From Haematomicrobium sanguinis DSM 21259 (lineage in GTDB: Bacteria; Actinomycetota; Actinomycetes; Actinomycetales; Micrococcaceae), in contig NZ_JIAG01000009.1 of the NCBI RefSeq assembly GCF_000688395.1, forward strand, positions 88,696 to 152,695: a stretch of 64,000 nucleotides of DNA. The letters are read 5' to 3'. Position 1 is the first letter of the stretch, and every line of letters begins with the position of its first letter. The position numbers and the translations under genes were made by a program. Below the pieces are notes generated by a model. It did not search any database and was not told the DNA's origin. It saw only the letters and a list, made by a program, of their open reading frames with translations. Shown in pieces: positions 8,368 through 16,766 of this stretch.

Positions 8368-9707
8368 TATGCGCCCACCAAGTTCTGCCCGCAGACCCGC
8401 AACGTGGTCCCGTTAATTCCGCCTGCCGTGTTGTTAGCCAAGAAGCCAATGGTTTCGGCGACGTCCACCGGTAACCCGCCCTGCTGCAGGGAGGAAAGCC
8501 TGCGTGCCACTTCCCGGGTCAGGAACGGGATTTTCGCGGTCATGTCGGTTTCGATGAACCCGGGCGCTACCGCGTTGATCGAGCCGCCGCGCGTCGCCAT
8601 TTCCGGGGCAGTGGCCGCGACCATGCCGATCACGCCGGCCTTGCTGGTCGCATAGTTGGTTTGCCCCCGGTTTCCGGCGATGCCGCTGGTGGAAGCGAGG
8701 GAGACAATGCGTCCATTCTCAGCAAAGACGGGCGAGTCCAAGAACACCTTGTTCATCGCCAGCTGTGACTCGATATTCACCGCAATGACCGAATTCCAGC
8801 GAGCCGCATCCATGTTCGCGAGGAGTTTGTCACGGGTGATTCCGGCGTTGTGGACCACGATGTCGAGTTGGCCATAGCGCTGCTGGGCGTGCTCGAGGAT
8901 TTTCGCCGCCGCGTCCGGCTTGGTCACATCGAGTTGCAAGGCGGTGCCGCGAACCTCGTTCGCGACCTTCGCCAGTGCCTCGCCGGCCTGTGGGACGTCC
9001 ACCAGAATGACGCGCGCGCCGTCTCGGGTCAGGATCCGCGCAATGGTGGCGCCAATCCCGCGCGCAGCCCCGGTCACCACCGCAACCTGACCGGTAAACG
9101 GGTGGTCCCAATCCTGCGGAAGCTCGCCCTCGGCGCTGGACACCTGGATGAACTGTCCATCCACATAGGCGCTGCGCCCGGAGAGCAGAAAATGCAGGGC
9201 GGCGATGGAACTGGGCGCGTCAACCGGTACGCCCTCGGCGATCTGGATGCCGTTCGCGGTGGCACCGGCCCGCATCTCGTGGGCGAGCGAGCGGACCATA
9301 CCGGTAATCCCCTGGCGGGTGGCCGCGGTCGCGGGGTCCTCCTCGGGGTTTGCCGGTCGGGAGAACACGATCACGCGCCCGCCCGGCTTGACCGCCTTGA
9401 GCGCGGGGCCAAGTTCCAGCACCGTGTCGGAGAGATCGCCCGGTGTCTTCGCCTCGGTGAGTACGACGGCGATGCCTCCGACCTTGTCCTTCTCACCGAG
9501 GTGCCGGCGGACATCGAGGTTCCAGTCCAAGAGTTGGGTGGCAACGGTATCCGCGTCCGGTCCCTTTCCGAGGACGAGGACGGGCTGGTCGATCAGCGGG
9601 ACGCCGGGCTCAAAGCGGCGGAGTTTCGCCGGTCGGGGCAACCCCAGCTGTGCGGCAATCTTCTTGGTGATGCCGGTGTTGACGAGTTCGAGGTACTTAT
9701 CGGTCAT
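8367..9707 (-). CDS. fabG: Two-domain 3-oxoacyl thioester reductase, FabG4 type
   Basis: At 446 residues this is a high-molecular-weight FabG. The N-terminal ~200 residues are a degenerate flavodoxin-like Rossmann domain. The C-terminal SDR domain has TGAARGIG for the nucleotide, HNAGITRDKLL, and the catalytic Ser and YATSK (LASTSGIAGNRGQTNYATSK). The family reduces 3-oxoacyl-CoA or -ACP, often with NADH, as for Rv0242c of M. tuberculosis. It sits 3 bp after the thiolase stop and overlaps the MaoC start, giving an operon with three sequential chemistries (thiolase, reductase, hydratase) that can run toward synthesis or degradation. Confidence 0.9.
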   Translation of the reverse strand: MTDKYLELVNTGITKKIAAQLGLPRPAKLRRFEPGVPLIDQPVLVLGKGPDADTVATQLLDWNLDVRRHLGEKDKVGGIAVVLTEAKTPGDLSDTVLELGPALKAVKPGGRVIVFSRPANPEEDPATAATRQGITGMVRSLAHEMRAGATANGIQIAEGVPVDAPSSIAALHFLLSGRSAYVDGQFIQVSSAEGELPQDWDHPFTGQVAVVTGAARGIGATIARILTRDGARVILVDVPQAGEALAKVANEVRGTALQLDVTKPDAAAKILEHAQQRYGQLDIVVHNAGITRDKLLANMDAARWNSVIAVNIESQLAMNKVFLDSPVFAENGRIVSLASTSGIAGNRGQTNYATSKAGVIGMVAATAPEMATRGGSINAVAPGFIETDMTAKIPFLTREVARRLSSLQQGGLPVDVAETIGFLANNTAGGINGTTLRVCGQNLVGA

Positions 9708-9710
9708 GGC

Positions 9711-11015
9711 CTAGCGCCCCTTAATGATGGCGGTCAGTCCGAGGCCACCCGCGGCGCAAATGGAAATCAGGCCGAGGCCGCCGCCGTTCTCATGCAATTG
9801 TTTGGCCAGCGAGGCGACAATCCGTCCACCGGTAGCGGCAAAGGGATGGCCGGCTGCCAATGACGAGCCGTTGACGTTGAGCTTGCTGCGATCCACGGTG
9901 CCAAAGGCGCCGTCCAGTCCCAGGCGGGTCTTGCCGAAGTCCTCGTCTTCCCAGGCGGCGAGCGTGGAGAGCACGGTGCCGGCGAAGGCCTCATGGATTT
10001 CGATGTAGTCAAAGTCATCCAGGGTGAGGTTGTTGCGCTGCAGGAGGCGCGGCACCGCATAGGCGGGGGCCATCAAGAGTCCTTCTTTGCCGTGCACAAA
10101 ATCGACGGCCCCGGCTTCCGCGTCCACGAATTCTGCCAGCACGGGCAAACCATGCTCGTCGGCGAACTCTTGGGAGCCCAGCAGAACCGCCGATGCGCCG
10201 TCGGTGAGCGGCGTGGAGTTTCCAGCGGTCATGGTGGCCTCGGTGGACAGGCTCTTGCCAAAGACCGGCTTCAGCTTGGCCAGTTTTTCCATTGAGGTAT
10301 CGGGCCGCAGGTTGTTGTCTTTGGTCAGGCCCTTGAACGGTGTGACGAGGTCGTCGAAGAATCCGCGATCATAAGCGGCGGCCATATTCTTGTGACTGGC
10401 CAGAGCGAGCTCGTCCTGCGCTTCGCGAGTGATTTTCCAGGCGGCCGTGGTGATGGCCTGGTGCTCCCCCATCGATAGGCCGGTACGCGGTTCGCCGGTT
10501 CCGGGAGCGTTGGGCGCCAGGTCGGCGGGGCGAATGCGGGCGATGATCTTGAGCTTATCGCCGAGGCTCTTGGCGCGGTTGAGATCCAGAAGCGCGCGGC
10601 GCAGGCCCTCGCTGACGGCAATGGGCGCATCGGAGGCGGAGTCCACACCGGCCGCGATCGCGGAATCGATTTGACCGAGCATGATCTTGTGCGCGAGCGT
10701 CACTACCGTTTCCAGCCCGGTGGCGCAGGCCTGTTGCAGATCGAAGGCCGGGGTGTCGGGCGAGAGTGCAGTACCCAGCACCGACTCGCGGGTGAGGTTG
10801 AAGTCGCGGGAGTGCTTGAGAACGGCGCCGCCGGCCACTTCCCCGATGCGTTGCCCCTGAAGGCCGTAGCGGGCTACGAGTCCGTCAATGGCTGCGGTCA
10901 GCATTTCCTGGTTGGAGGTGTGCGCGTACGGTCCGCCGGCACGTGAGAACGGGATGCGGTTTCCGCCCAGAATCAAGGCGGGTCGGGTTTGCTTCGGTGA
11001 GGGTGAGGCAGCCAT
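9711..11015 (-). CDS. Acetyl-CoA C-acyltransferase (thiolase, FadA2/FadI type)
   Basis: The 434-residue thiolase shows the nucleophile Cys in DLQQACATGLETV (near residue 96), the catalytic His in AAGHPFAATGGRIV (near 390) and the second Cys in ISICAAGGLGLTAI (near 424). It condenses or cleaves acyl-CoA with acetyl-CoA. The ATG at 11015 has AGGAGA nine bases upstream. It is the first gene of the operon and is divergent from the TetR regulator, with a palindrome between them. The closest pattern I know is the FadA2 (Rv0243) neighbourhood of mycobacteria. Confidence 0.92.
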   Translation of the reverse strand: MAASPSPKQTRPALILGGNRIPFSRAGGPYAHTSNQEMLTAAIDGLVARYGLQGQRIGEVAGGAVLKHSRDFNLTRESVLGTALSPDTPAFDLQQACATGLETVVTLAHKIMLGQIDSAIAAGVDSASDAPIAVSEGLRRALLDLNRAKSLGDKLKIIARIRPADLAPNAPGTGEPRTGLSMGEHQAITTAAWKITREAQDELALASHKNMAAAYDRGFFDDLVTPFKGLTKDNNLRPDTSMEKLAKLKPVFGKSLSTEATMTAGNSTPLTDGASAVLLGSQEFADEHGLPVLAEFVDAEAGAVDFVHGKEGLLMAPAYAVPRLLQRNNLTLDDFDYIEIHEAFAGTVLSTLAAWEDEDFGKTRLGLDGAFGTVDRSKLNVNGSSLAAGHPFAATGGRIVASLAKQLHENGGGLGLISICAAGGLGLTAIIKGR

Positions 11016-11043
11016 GTAGGTCTCCTAGCGAAATTGTGGTTAC

Positions 11044-11076
11044 CGATACTAATCGTACCTGATACGCTAAGTATCG
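11044..11076. promoter_or_regulatory. Probable TetR operator in the divergent promoter
   Basis: CGATACT (11044-11050) and AGTATCG (11070-11076) form a perfect 7-bp inverted repeat, extending imperfectly to 12 bp (CGATACTAATCG / CGCTAAGTATCG). A smaller internal palindrome, CGTACCTGATACG, lies at 11054-11066. The position between the thiolase and TetR genes suggests that the TetR protein controls both directions. The right arm touches the GTG at 11076, so a bound repressor would block the regulator's own transcription start. Confidence 0.6.
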
Positions 11077-11753
11077 TGAACCAGTCTTCAGCTTTGAGCG
11101 ATGAGCAGACCATGGACGGTCGCCATGCGCGGTGGGAAGCCCATCGCGTGGCGCGCCGCCGAGAGCTCATTCGCGCCGCCCGAAAAGCAATCCACCGGCT
11201 TGGCGGCAACGTGTCCATGGAGGAGATTGCCGCCGAGTGCAAGACCTCCAAGTCCGTCTATTACCGCTATTTCGGGGACAAGGCCGGGCTGCAAAGCGAG
11301 GTCAGCCAAGTGGTGGTCGCACAAATGCGGGACAAGATTCTTTCAGCCGGGCAAGCGGCGAGCTCCCCCCGGGAAACCTTGCGCGCCATGATTTCCGCCT
11401 ACCTGCAGATGGCGCAGACCTCGCCCAATGTTTACGCCTTTGTCACAGGCACACCGGAGTTTGCAGCTCCCGCGCTGGATAAAGACAAAGCCGCCGAGTT
11501 CACCGATTTTCTGGGCGAAATTTCCGCCATGTTCGCCGAACCGCTCGGCGAAATATTCAAGGACTCGGACAGCGCGCGGGGACGCGCGGCGAGAAACTTT
11601 TGGCCGCAGGCGGCAATCGGCATGGTGCGCGCGGCCGGCGAACAGTGGATCGCTACCCCCGAGGGTTCCAGCAAGCCCTCGGAAGAAAAGATGAGCAACC
11701 TCATTACGGACTGGCTGTACGCCAGCATCAATGGAAGGACCAGTAATGACTGA
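11076..11753 (+). CDS. TetR family transcriptional regulator
   Basis: Helix-turn-helix regulator of about 225 residues. The N-terminal DNA-binding domain reads ARRRELIRAARKAIHRLGGN, then SMEEIAAECKTSKSVYYRYF, a typical TetR_N ending in the recognition helix. The ligand domain is of the family that senses acyl-CoA or lipids, but its effector is unknown. The start is uncertain: GTG at 11076 (possibly leaderless, since the operator ends there) or ATG at 11112 (MDGRHARWEAHR). The stop overlaps the start of the acyl-CoA oxidase-like gene by 8 bp, so the regulator and enzyme share a transcript, divergent from the thiolase operon. Confidence 0.88.
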   Translation: MNQSSALSDEQTMDGRHARWEAHRVARRRELIRAARKAIHRLGGNVSMEEIAAECKTSKSVYYRYFGDKAGLQSEVSQVVVAQMRDKILSAGQAASSPRETLRAMISAYLQMAQTSPNVYAFVTGTPEFAAPALDKDKAAEFTDFLGEISAMFAEPLGEIFKDSDSARGRAARNFWPQAAIGMVRAAGEQWIATPEGSSKPSEEKMSNLITDWLYASINGRTSND

Positions 11754-13788
11754 AACAACGACCACCCGTGAAACCCCGAAACTGGATGCAGCGGCGCTTG
11801 GCGAACAGCTTTTAGGCAAGTGGGCTTCGGTGCGCAAAGAAGCGCGCAAGCTCGCCGCCGATCCGGCGCTGTGGAAGGTCGAGGGGCTGACCTATCAGGA
11901 ACACCGCGAACGCGTTTTCACCCAGCTCAAGGTTCTGGTGGACGCCAAAGCCGTGCATCGCGCCTTCCCTAAGCGCTTGGGCGGAGACGAGAACCACGGC
12001 GGCAACATTGCCGGCTTCGAAGAGCTCGTCACCGCGGACCCATCGTTGCAGATCAAGGCCGGTGTGCAATGGGGCCTCTTCGGCGCCGCCGTGCTGCACT
12101 TGGGAACCCAAGAGCATCAGGATAAGTGGCTCCCAGGAATCATGAGCTTGGACGTGCCCGGATGTTTTGCCATGACCGAGACCGGCCACGGCTCTGATGT
12201 GGCCAGTATTGCCACCACAGCAACCTATGACCCGGAAACCCAGGAATTCGTCATTAATACCCCGTACCGCGCGGCGTGGAAGGACTACATTGGCAACGCC
12301 GCCAAGGACGGAAAGGCCGCCGTGGTCTTTGCCCACCTCATCACCCGGGGAGTGGATCACGGGGTTCATGCGTTCTACGTGGATTTGCGGGATGAAGCCG
12401 GCGACTTCCTGCCCGGAATCGGCGGTGAAGACGACGGTATCAAGGGCGGGTTGAACGGCATCGATAACGGGCGCCTGCACTTTGACCAGGTGCGTATCCC
12501 CCGGACGAACCTGCTTAACCGCTATGGCGATGTCGCCGAGGATGGCACCTACTCCTCCCCCATCGAAAGCCCGGGCCGCCGCTTCTTTACCATGCTCGGC
12601 ACCCTGGTCCAGGGTCGCGTGTCCCTTGATGGCGCCTCCGTCGCGGCGTCCAAGATTGCGCTCTACGGCGCCATCACCTATGCAAGCCAGCGCCGCCAAT
12701 TCAACGCCAGCTCCAATACCGAAGAAGAGGTGCTTCTGGATTATCAAGAGCACCAGCGCCGACTCTTCGGCCCGCTCGCTGCGACCTTTGCGATGAGCTA
12801 CGCCCACGAAGAGCTCCTGGAAAAGTTCGACGCCGTCTTCTCCGGCGAGTCCGATACCGACGAAGATCGCCAAGATCTCGAGACCCTCGCCGCGGCGCTC
12901 AAGTCCTTGTCCACGTGGCACGCCATGGATACCTTGCAGGTCACCCGGGAAGCCTGCGGCGGCGCCGGGTTCCTGATCGAAAACCGCTTCGCGTCGCTGC
13001 GCAGCGACCTGGATGTTTACACCACGTTCGAGGGCGACAACACCGTATTGCTCCAACTTGTCGGAAAGCGTCTCTTGGCCGATTATGCGAGCGAATTCCG
13101 TGCCGCCGACGCCGGTGCCATTGCGAAACTCATTGTGGGCCAGACAGCGGGCCGGGCGCTCAGCCGCACCGGGCTGCGCCAGGTAGTTCAGACGGTGGTG
13201 GACACCGGCAGCGAGAAAAAGTCCGCCAATGCGCTCAAGGACCCCGAGCTGCAGCGCAACTTGCTAGCAAGCCGAGTACGGACCATGGTGGCAGAGGTCG
13301 CCGATGCATTGCACAAGGCGCGGAAACTGGACCAGGCCTCCGCCGCCAAGATCTTCAACGACAACCAGAGCAAACTCATTGAAGCCGCCGCGGCCCATGC
13401 GGAACTCTTGCAGTGGGAGGCGTTCACTCGCGGGCTGGAGCGTATTGACGATCCGGACACCAAACGCATCATGACGTGGGTTCGTGACCTGTTTGGGCTG
13501 GGACTGATCGATAAGCATTTGGGCTGGTTCCTGATGGAAACGCAAATTTCTGGTCAGCGTGCCCGCACCCTGAAGGACTACCTGAACCGGCTCTTGGTCA
13601 AGATCCGCCCGCACGCGCTGGATTTGATCGAGTCCTTCGGATACACCGAGGACAACATCCGTATTGCGGTGGCAACCGGCGCCGAGGCGGAACGCCAGGA
13701 TGAAGCGCGCGCGGCACAACGTGCGGCCCGTGCGTCCGGATCGGCACCGCGCCCAGAAAAGCGCCCAGAAAAGCGCCCCGCCAAGTAA
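11746..13788 (+). CDS. Acyl-CoA oxidase/dehydrogenase (ACOX-like)
   Basis: A 680-residue FAD enzyme starting at the ATG at 11746 with GGAAGGA seven bases upstream. Length and sequence fit the acyl-CoA oxidase branch rather than the 380-residue dehydrogenases: CFAMTETGHGSDVASI (FAD loop, near 145), GLNGIDNGRLHFDQVRIP near 235, RFFTMLGTLVQGRVSLDGAS, and TREACGGAGFLIENRF plus TTFEGDNTVLLQ in the C-terminal half. It oxidises acyl-CoA to enoyl-CoA; whether electrons go to oxygen or to an acceptor flavoprotein cannot be told. The C-terminus is a basic Arg/Ala/Pro/Lys tail with an EKRP repeat. It supplies the missing first step for the divergent thiolase-FabG-MaoC set. Confidence 0.88.
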   Translation: MTETTTTRETPKLDAAALGEQLLGKWASVRKEARKLAADPALWKVEGLTYQEHRERVFTQLKVLVDAKAVHRAFPKRLGGDENHGGNIAGFEELVTADPSLQIKAGVQWGLFGAAVLHLGTQEHQDKWLPGIMSLDVPGCFAMTETGHGSDVASIATTATYDPETQEFVINTPYRAAWKDYIGNAAKDGKAAVVFAHLITRGVDHGVHAFYVDLRDEAGDFLPGIGGEDDGIKGGLNGIDNGRLHFDQVRIPRTNLLNRYGDVAEDGTYSSPIESPGRRFFTMLGTLVQGRVSLDGASVAASKIALYGAITYASQRRQFNASSNTEEEVLLDYQEHQRRLFGPLAATFAMSYAHEELLEKFDAVFSGESDTDEDRQDLETLAAALKSLSTWHAMDTLQVTREACGGAGFLIENRFASLRSDLDVYTTFEGDNTVLLQLVGKRLLADYASEFRAADAGAIAKLIVGQTAGRALSRTGLRQVVQTVVDTGSEKKSANALKDPELQRNLLASRVRTMVAEVADALHKARKLDQASAAKIFNDNQSKLIEAAAAHAELLQWEAFTRGLERIDDPDTKRIMTWVRDLFGLGLIDKHLGWFLMETQISGQRARTLKDYLNRLLVKIRPHALDLIESFGYTEDNIRIAVATGAEAERQDEARAAQRAARASGSAPRPEKRPEKRPAK

Positions 13789-13808
13789 CCCCTCGCGAAG
13801 GAGCCCCC

Positions 13809-13873
13809 TCGACTGTGTAGCAGTTAATGCCCATGTTGGCCCGAACATGGGCATTAACTGCTACACAGTAGAG
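13809..13873. repeat. Long palindrome, family A copy 1
   Basis: ACTGTGTAGCAGTTAATGCC (13812-13831) continues to 13837 and pairs perfectly with 13844-13869: 26-bp arms and a 6-nt loop (GGCCCG), with partial pairing beyond (CCCTC/GAGGG). It fills the convergent gap between the ACOX-like gene and glgA, and the same left arm recurs at 63525. It may act as a bidirectional terminator; there is no T tract. Confidence 0.9.
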
Positions 13874-13880
13874 GGAGGGG

Positions 13881-15077
13881 TCAGGAGCTGAGGGCGCGGT
13901 ACAGGTCGACCGTCTGCTCGCCGATCGCCTCCCAAGAGAAGTCCTCGGCCGCTCGCTTGCGCCCGGCTTCCCCCATGCGTGCGGCCATCGCCGGATCGCC
14001 GAGAACGGTATTGAGTGCGGCGGCAAAATCGGCCACAAACTTCGCCTCGTCCACCGGTGTGCCGGTCCCATCGTCCGCTTGCTCGATCGGGACCAAAATC
14101 CCGGTCACCCCATCCACGACGACTTCGGGAATTCCCCCGGTCGCGGTCGCCACCACCGGAGCGCCGCAAGCCATCGCCTCCAGGTTCACAATCCCGAGCG
14201 GCTCGTAAATCGACGGGCACGCGAACACCGTCGCATGCGAGAGCACCGTGAGCAGTTCCTCGTGGGAGAGCATCCGTTCAATCACCACCACATTTGAGCG
14301 GGTTGCCCGCAATTGCGCGATGAGCTCGGCCACCTCGGCCGCCAGTTCGGGGGTATCCGCGGCCCCTGCGCACAACACGAGTTGCACCTCGGGATCCAGC
14401 TCGCGCGCCGCCTTCAAAAGGTAGGGAACCCCCTTCTGCCGGGTAATTCTGCCCACGAAGACCACCGAGGGAAGGCGAGGATCCACGCCCAAGGCGGCTA
14501 GGTCGCCGTCGTTCTTCACCGGATGGAAGCGCGCGGCGTCAATGCCGTTATAAATCGTGTGCACCTTGGCCGGATCGATGTGCGGGTACACCCGCAAAAT
14601 ATCGCGGCGCATCCCCTCGGACACCGCAATCACAGCGTCGGCATCCTGATAGGCCTCCCGCTCAATCCAGCTGGACAGCCGGTAACCGCCGCCGAGCTGC
14701 TCGGCTTTCCACGGGCGCAGCGGCTCGAGGCTGTGCGCGGTCACCACATGCGGCACACCATAGAGTTTCGCGCCGGCCAGTCCCGCAAAATTCGCGTACC
14801 AGGTGTGGGAGTGAATGAGATTCGTACCTTCCAGCGCATTCATGATCTGAAGGTCGACGGCGAGTGTCTGGCTCACCGGGTTCGCTTGGCTCATGCTCGC
14901 GGGAGTAGGCGTGAATTCCACGCGGGCGCCAAAATAGTCGGCCGGCGCGTTGGTGCCAAAGGCGTGGACCTTGAGGTCCACGAGGGAGCTGAGCACCCGG
15001 GCGAGTTCGGCGGCATGCACCCCGGCCCCGCCGTAGATGTTGGGGGGAAATTCTTTGGTCACCATATCGATCCGCAC
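13881..15077 (-). CDS. glgA: Glycogen synthase, corynebacterial type (GT4 family)
   Basis: The 398-residue glycosyltransferase begins MRIDMVTKEFPPNIYGGAGVHAAELARVL with the KEFPP and GGAGVH donor-site motifs. It has SHTWYANFAG in the N-terminal domain and the GT-B signature FACPSIYEPLGIVNLEAMA with the E-x7-E pair near residue 305. Members of this clade use ADP-glucose to extend alpha-glucan, and in mycobacteria the orthologue (GlgM) makes maltose-1-phosphate. It is divergent from glgC with about 90 bp between starts, the standard actinobacterial arrangement, so enzyme and substrate supply are probably co-regulated. Confidence 0.92.
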   Translation of the reverse strand: MRIDMVTKEFPPNIYGGAGVHAAELARVLSSLVDLKVHAFGTNAPADYFGARVEFTPTPASMSQANPVSQTLAVDLQIMNALEGTNLIHSHTWYANFAGLAGAKLYGVPHVVTAHSLEPLRPWKAEQLGGGYRLSSWIEREAYQDADAVIAVSEGMRRDILRVYPHIDPAKVHTIYNGIDAARFHPVKNDGDLAALGVDPRLPSVVFVGRITRQKGVPYLLKAARELDPEVQLVLCAGAADTPELAAEVAELIAQLRATRSNVVVIERMLSHEELLTVLSHATVFACPSIYEPLGIVNLEAMACGAPVVATATGGIPEVVVDGVTGILVPIEQADDGTGTPVDEAKFVADFAAALNTVLGDPAMAARMGEAGRKRAAEDFSWEAIGEQTVDLYRALSS

Positions 15078-15166
15078 GCTCTAAACCTAGTGCATGCGGC
15101 CCGGAATGTTCTAGGGTCGAAGTGTGGCCGTAAACGCGCGGCCCGGGTGTAACAGAGGGGGATGTC

Positions 15167-16399
15167 ATGGCACCGAAAGTGTTGGCAATTGTGCTTGCCG
15201 GTGGCGAGGGGAAGCGGCTGATGCCGTTGACCATGGATCGGGCGAAGCCGGCGGTGCCGTTCGGCGGGAGCTACCGGCTCATTGATTTTGCGCTGAGTAA
15301 CCTGGCGAATTCGCGGTACCTGCAAATAGTGGTGCTCACCCAGTACAAGTCCCACTCGCTGGACCGGCACGTGTCCGAAACGTGGCGGCTGTCCACCCAG
15401 CTCGGTAACTACATTGCGACCGTTCCCGCGCAACAACGCGTGTCCAAGGATTGGTTCCTCGGTTCGGCGAACGCCATCTTCCAGTCCGAGAATCTCATCA
15501 AGGATGCCGCCCCGGATTATGTGGTGGTCATCGGCGCCGATCACGTGTACCGGATGGACTTTTCGCAAATGCTGGACGCGCACATCGACTCTGGGGCGGA
15601 TGCCACCGTGGCCGGGGTGCGGCAGCCGCTCGCCCTGGCGAACCAGTTTGGGGTGATCGAGACGTTCGCTGAGAACCCGGATCGGATCAAGGGTTTTGTG
15701 GAAAAACCGGAATCGACACCGGGGCTAGCCGAAGACCCGAACTCGTTTCTGGCCTCGATGGGCAACTATGTCTTCACGGCGTCGGCGCTGGTGGAGGCGC
15801 TCCATGAGGACAACGTGCGCTTGGACACCAAACATGACATGGGCGGGGACATCATCCCGTATTTCGTCGAGCAGAATCAGGCGGGCGTCTACGACTTCAC
15901 CCGCAACGAGGTCCCTGGCGCCACCCCGGAAAACGCCCGGTACTGGCGGGATGTGGGAACCCTGGACTCCTACTATGAGGCGAATATGGATCTGATCGCC
16001 CCGCTGCCCGCCTTTGACCTCTATAACGCCTCCTGGCCGATCTACACCCTGCACACCAATGCCCCGCCCGCGAAATTTGTGCGAAGCGCCGCGGGCGAAT
16101 CCGGATCCTCCACCGATTCGATTGTGTCTGCCGGTGTGGTGGTGTCCGGTGGCGCGGTAGGCGGATCGGTGTTGGGCCGGGAAGTTTTTGTCGATGCCGG
16201 CGCGGAGGTCACCGACTCGGTCATCATGGACAATGTGCGCATTGGTCAAGGCGCCACCGTCCGGCGCGCTATTATCGACAAGAATGTCGTGGTCCCGGAT
16301 GGTGAAAGCGTGGGGGTCGATCCGGAGGCGGACCGCGCTCGCGGCTTTACCGTCACCGATTCCGGGTTGACGGTACTAGCCAAGGATCAACAGTTTTAA
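15167..16399 (+). CDS. glgC: Glucose-1-phosphate adenylyltransferase
   Basis: GlgC makes ADP-glucose from glucose-1-phosphate and ATP. The 410-residue protein shows the nucleotide-binding [14 protein letters not shown] with [34 protein letters not shown], the active-site [12 protein letters not shown], the substrate motif GFVEKP, and a C-terminal left-handed beta helix of hexapeptides (about 300-400). A GAGGGGG precedes the ATG by five bases. It is divergent from glgA and followed after 21 bp by a small membrane protein gene. Confidence 0.95.
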   Translation: MAPKVLAIVLAGGEGKRLMPLTMDRAKPAVPFGGSYRLIDFALSNLANSRYLQIVVLTQYKSHSLDRHVSETWRLSTQLGNYIATVPAQQRVSKDWFLGSANAIFQSENLIKDAAPDYVVVIGADHVYRMDFSQMLDAHIDSGADATVAGVRQPLALANQFGVIETFAENPDRIKGFVEKPESTPGLAEDPNSFLASMGNYVFTASALVEALHEDNVRLDTKHDMGGDIIPYFVEQNQAGVYDFTRNEVPGATPENARYWRDVGTLDSYYEANMDLIAPLPAFDLYNASWPIYTLHTNAPPAKFVRSAAGESGSSTDSIVSAGVVVSGGAVGGSVLGREVFVDAGAEVTDSVIMDNVRIGQGATVRRAIIDKNVVVPDGESVGVDPEADRARGFTVTDSGLTVLAKDQQF

Positions 16400-16420
16400 G
16401 GTAGCCAAAGGCGAATTTGC

Positions 16421-16648
16421 GTGAAGAAGTGGTTTGTGGCGGCGGCGGTTTTTGCGGCGCTCGGTATTCTGGTGTTGCTATTTCAGCCCCAAGTGGGTGA
16501 AGCCGTCAGCGGTTTCGGCTGGGGCGATATGGGCGGCATGATCATCGCGTTTGGCGTTTTCGGGGTCGCCGCGGGATTGGCGTTTCAAGGATTCGTGGTT
16601 CGCAAGGAGGCGCAGGGGCCCACCGATGAGCCCGAAGACCGGTTATAG
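16421..16648 (+). CDS. Small two-segment membrane protein
   Basis: A 75-residue protein starting at GTG (16421). Two hydrophobic segments (about 4-22 and 38-60) are separated by a short glycine-rich loop (GFGWGDMGGM) and followed by an acidic, hydrophilic tail (KEAQGPTDEPEDRL). It resembles small actinobacterial membrane proteins of unknown function. It follows glgC by 21 bp and may be co-transcribed with it. No family is recognised. The gap to pepN contains three imperfect repeats of GTGTTGGCCG. Confidence 0.6.
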   Translation: MKKWFVAAAVFAALGILVLLFQPQVGEAVSGFGWGDMGGMIIAFGVFGVAAGLAFQGFVVRKEAQGPTDEPEDRL

Positions 16649-16766
16649 GCGGGTGTCGGGCTCGGCCCCGGCGGTGTTGTGTTTAGCGCCAGCCGGTGTT
16701 GGCCGCTGTTGGCCGCCGTCGGGCCGTGTTGGCCGGGGCACATCGCATCTGCCTACACTGTGAAGC

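Noticed and set aside
11812..13056. 414-codon open frame antisense to the acyl-CoA oxidase-like gene
   Set aside because: It is fully inside a well-supported gene, and its translation shows no family motifs.
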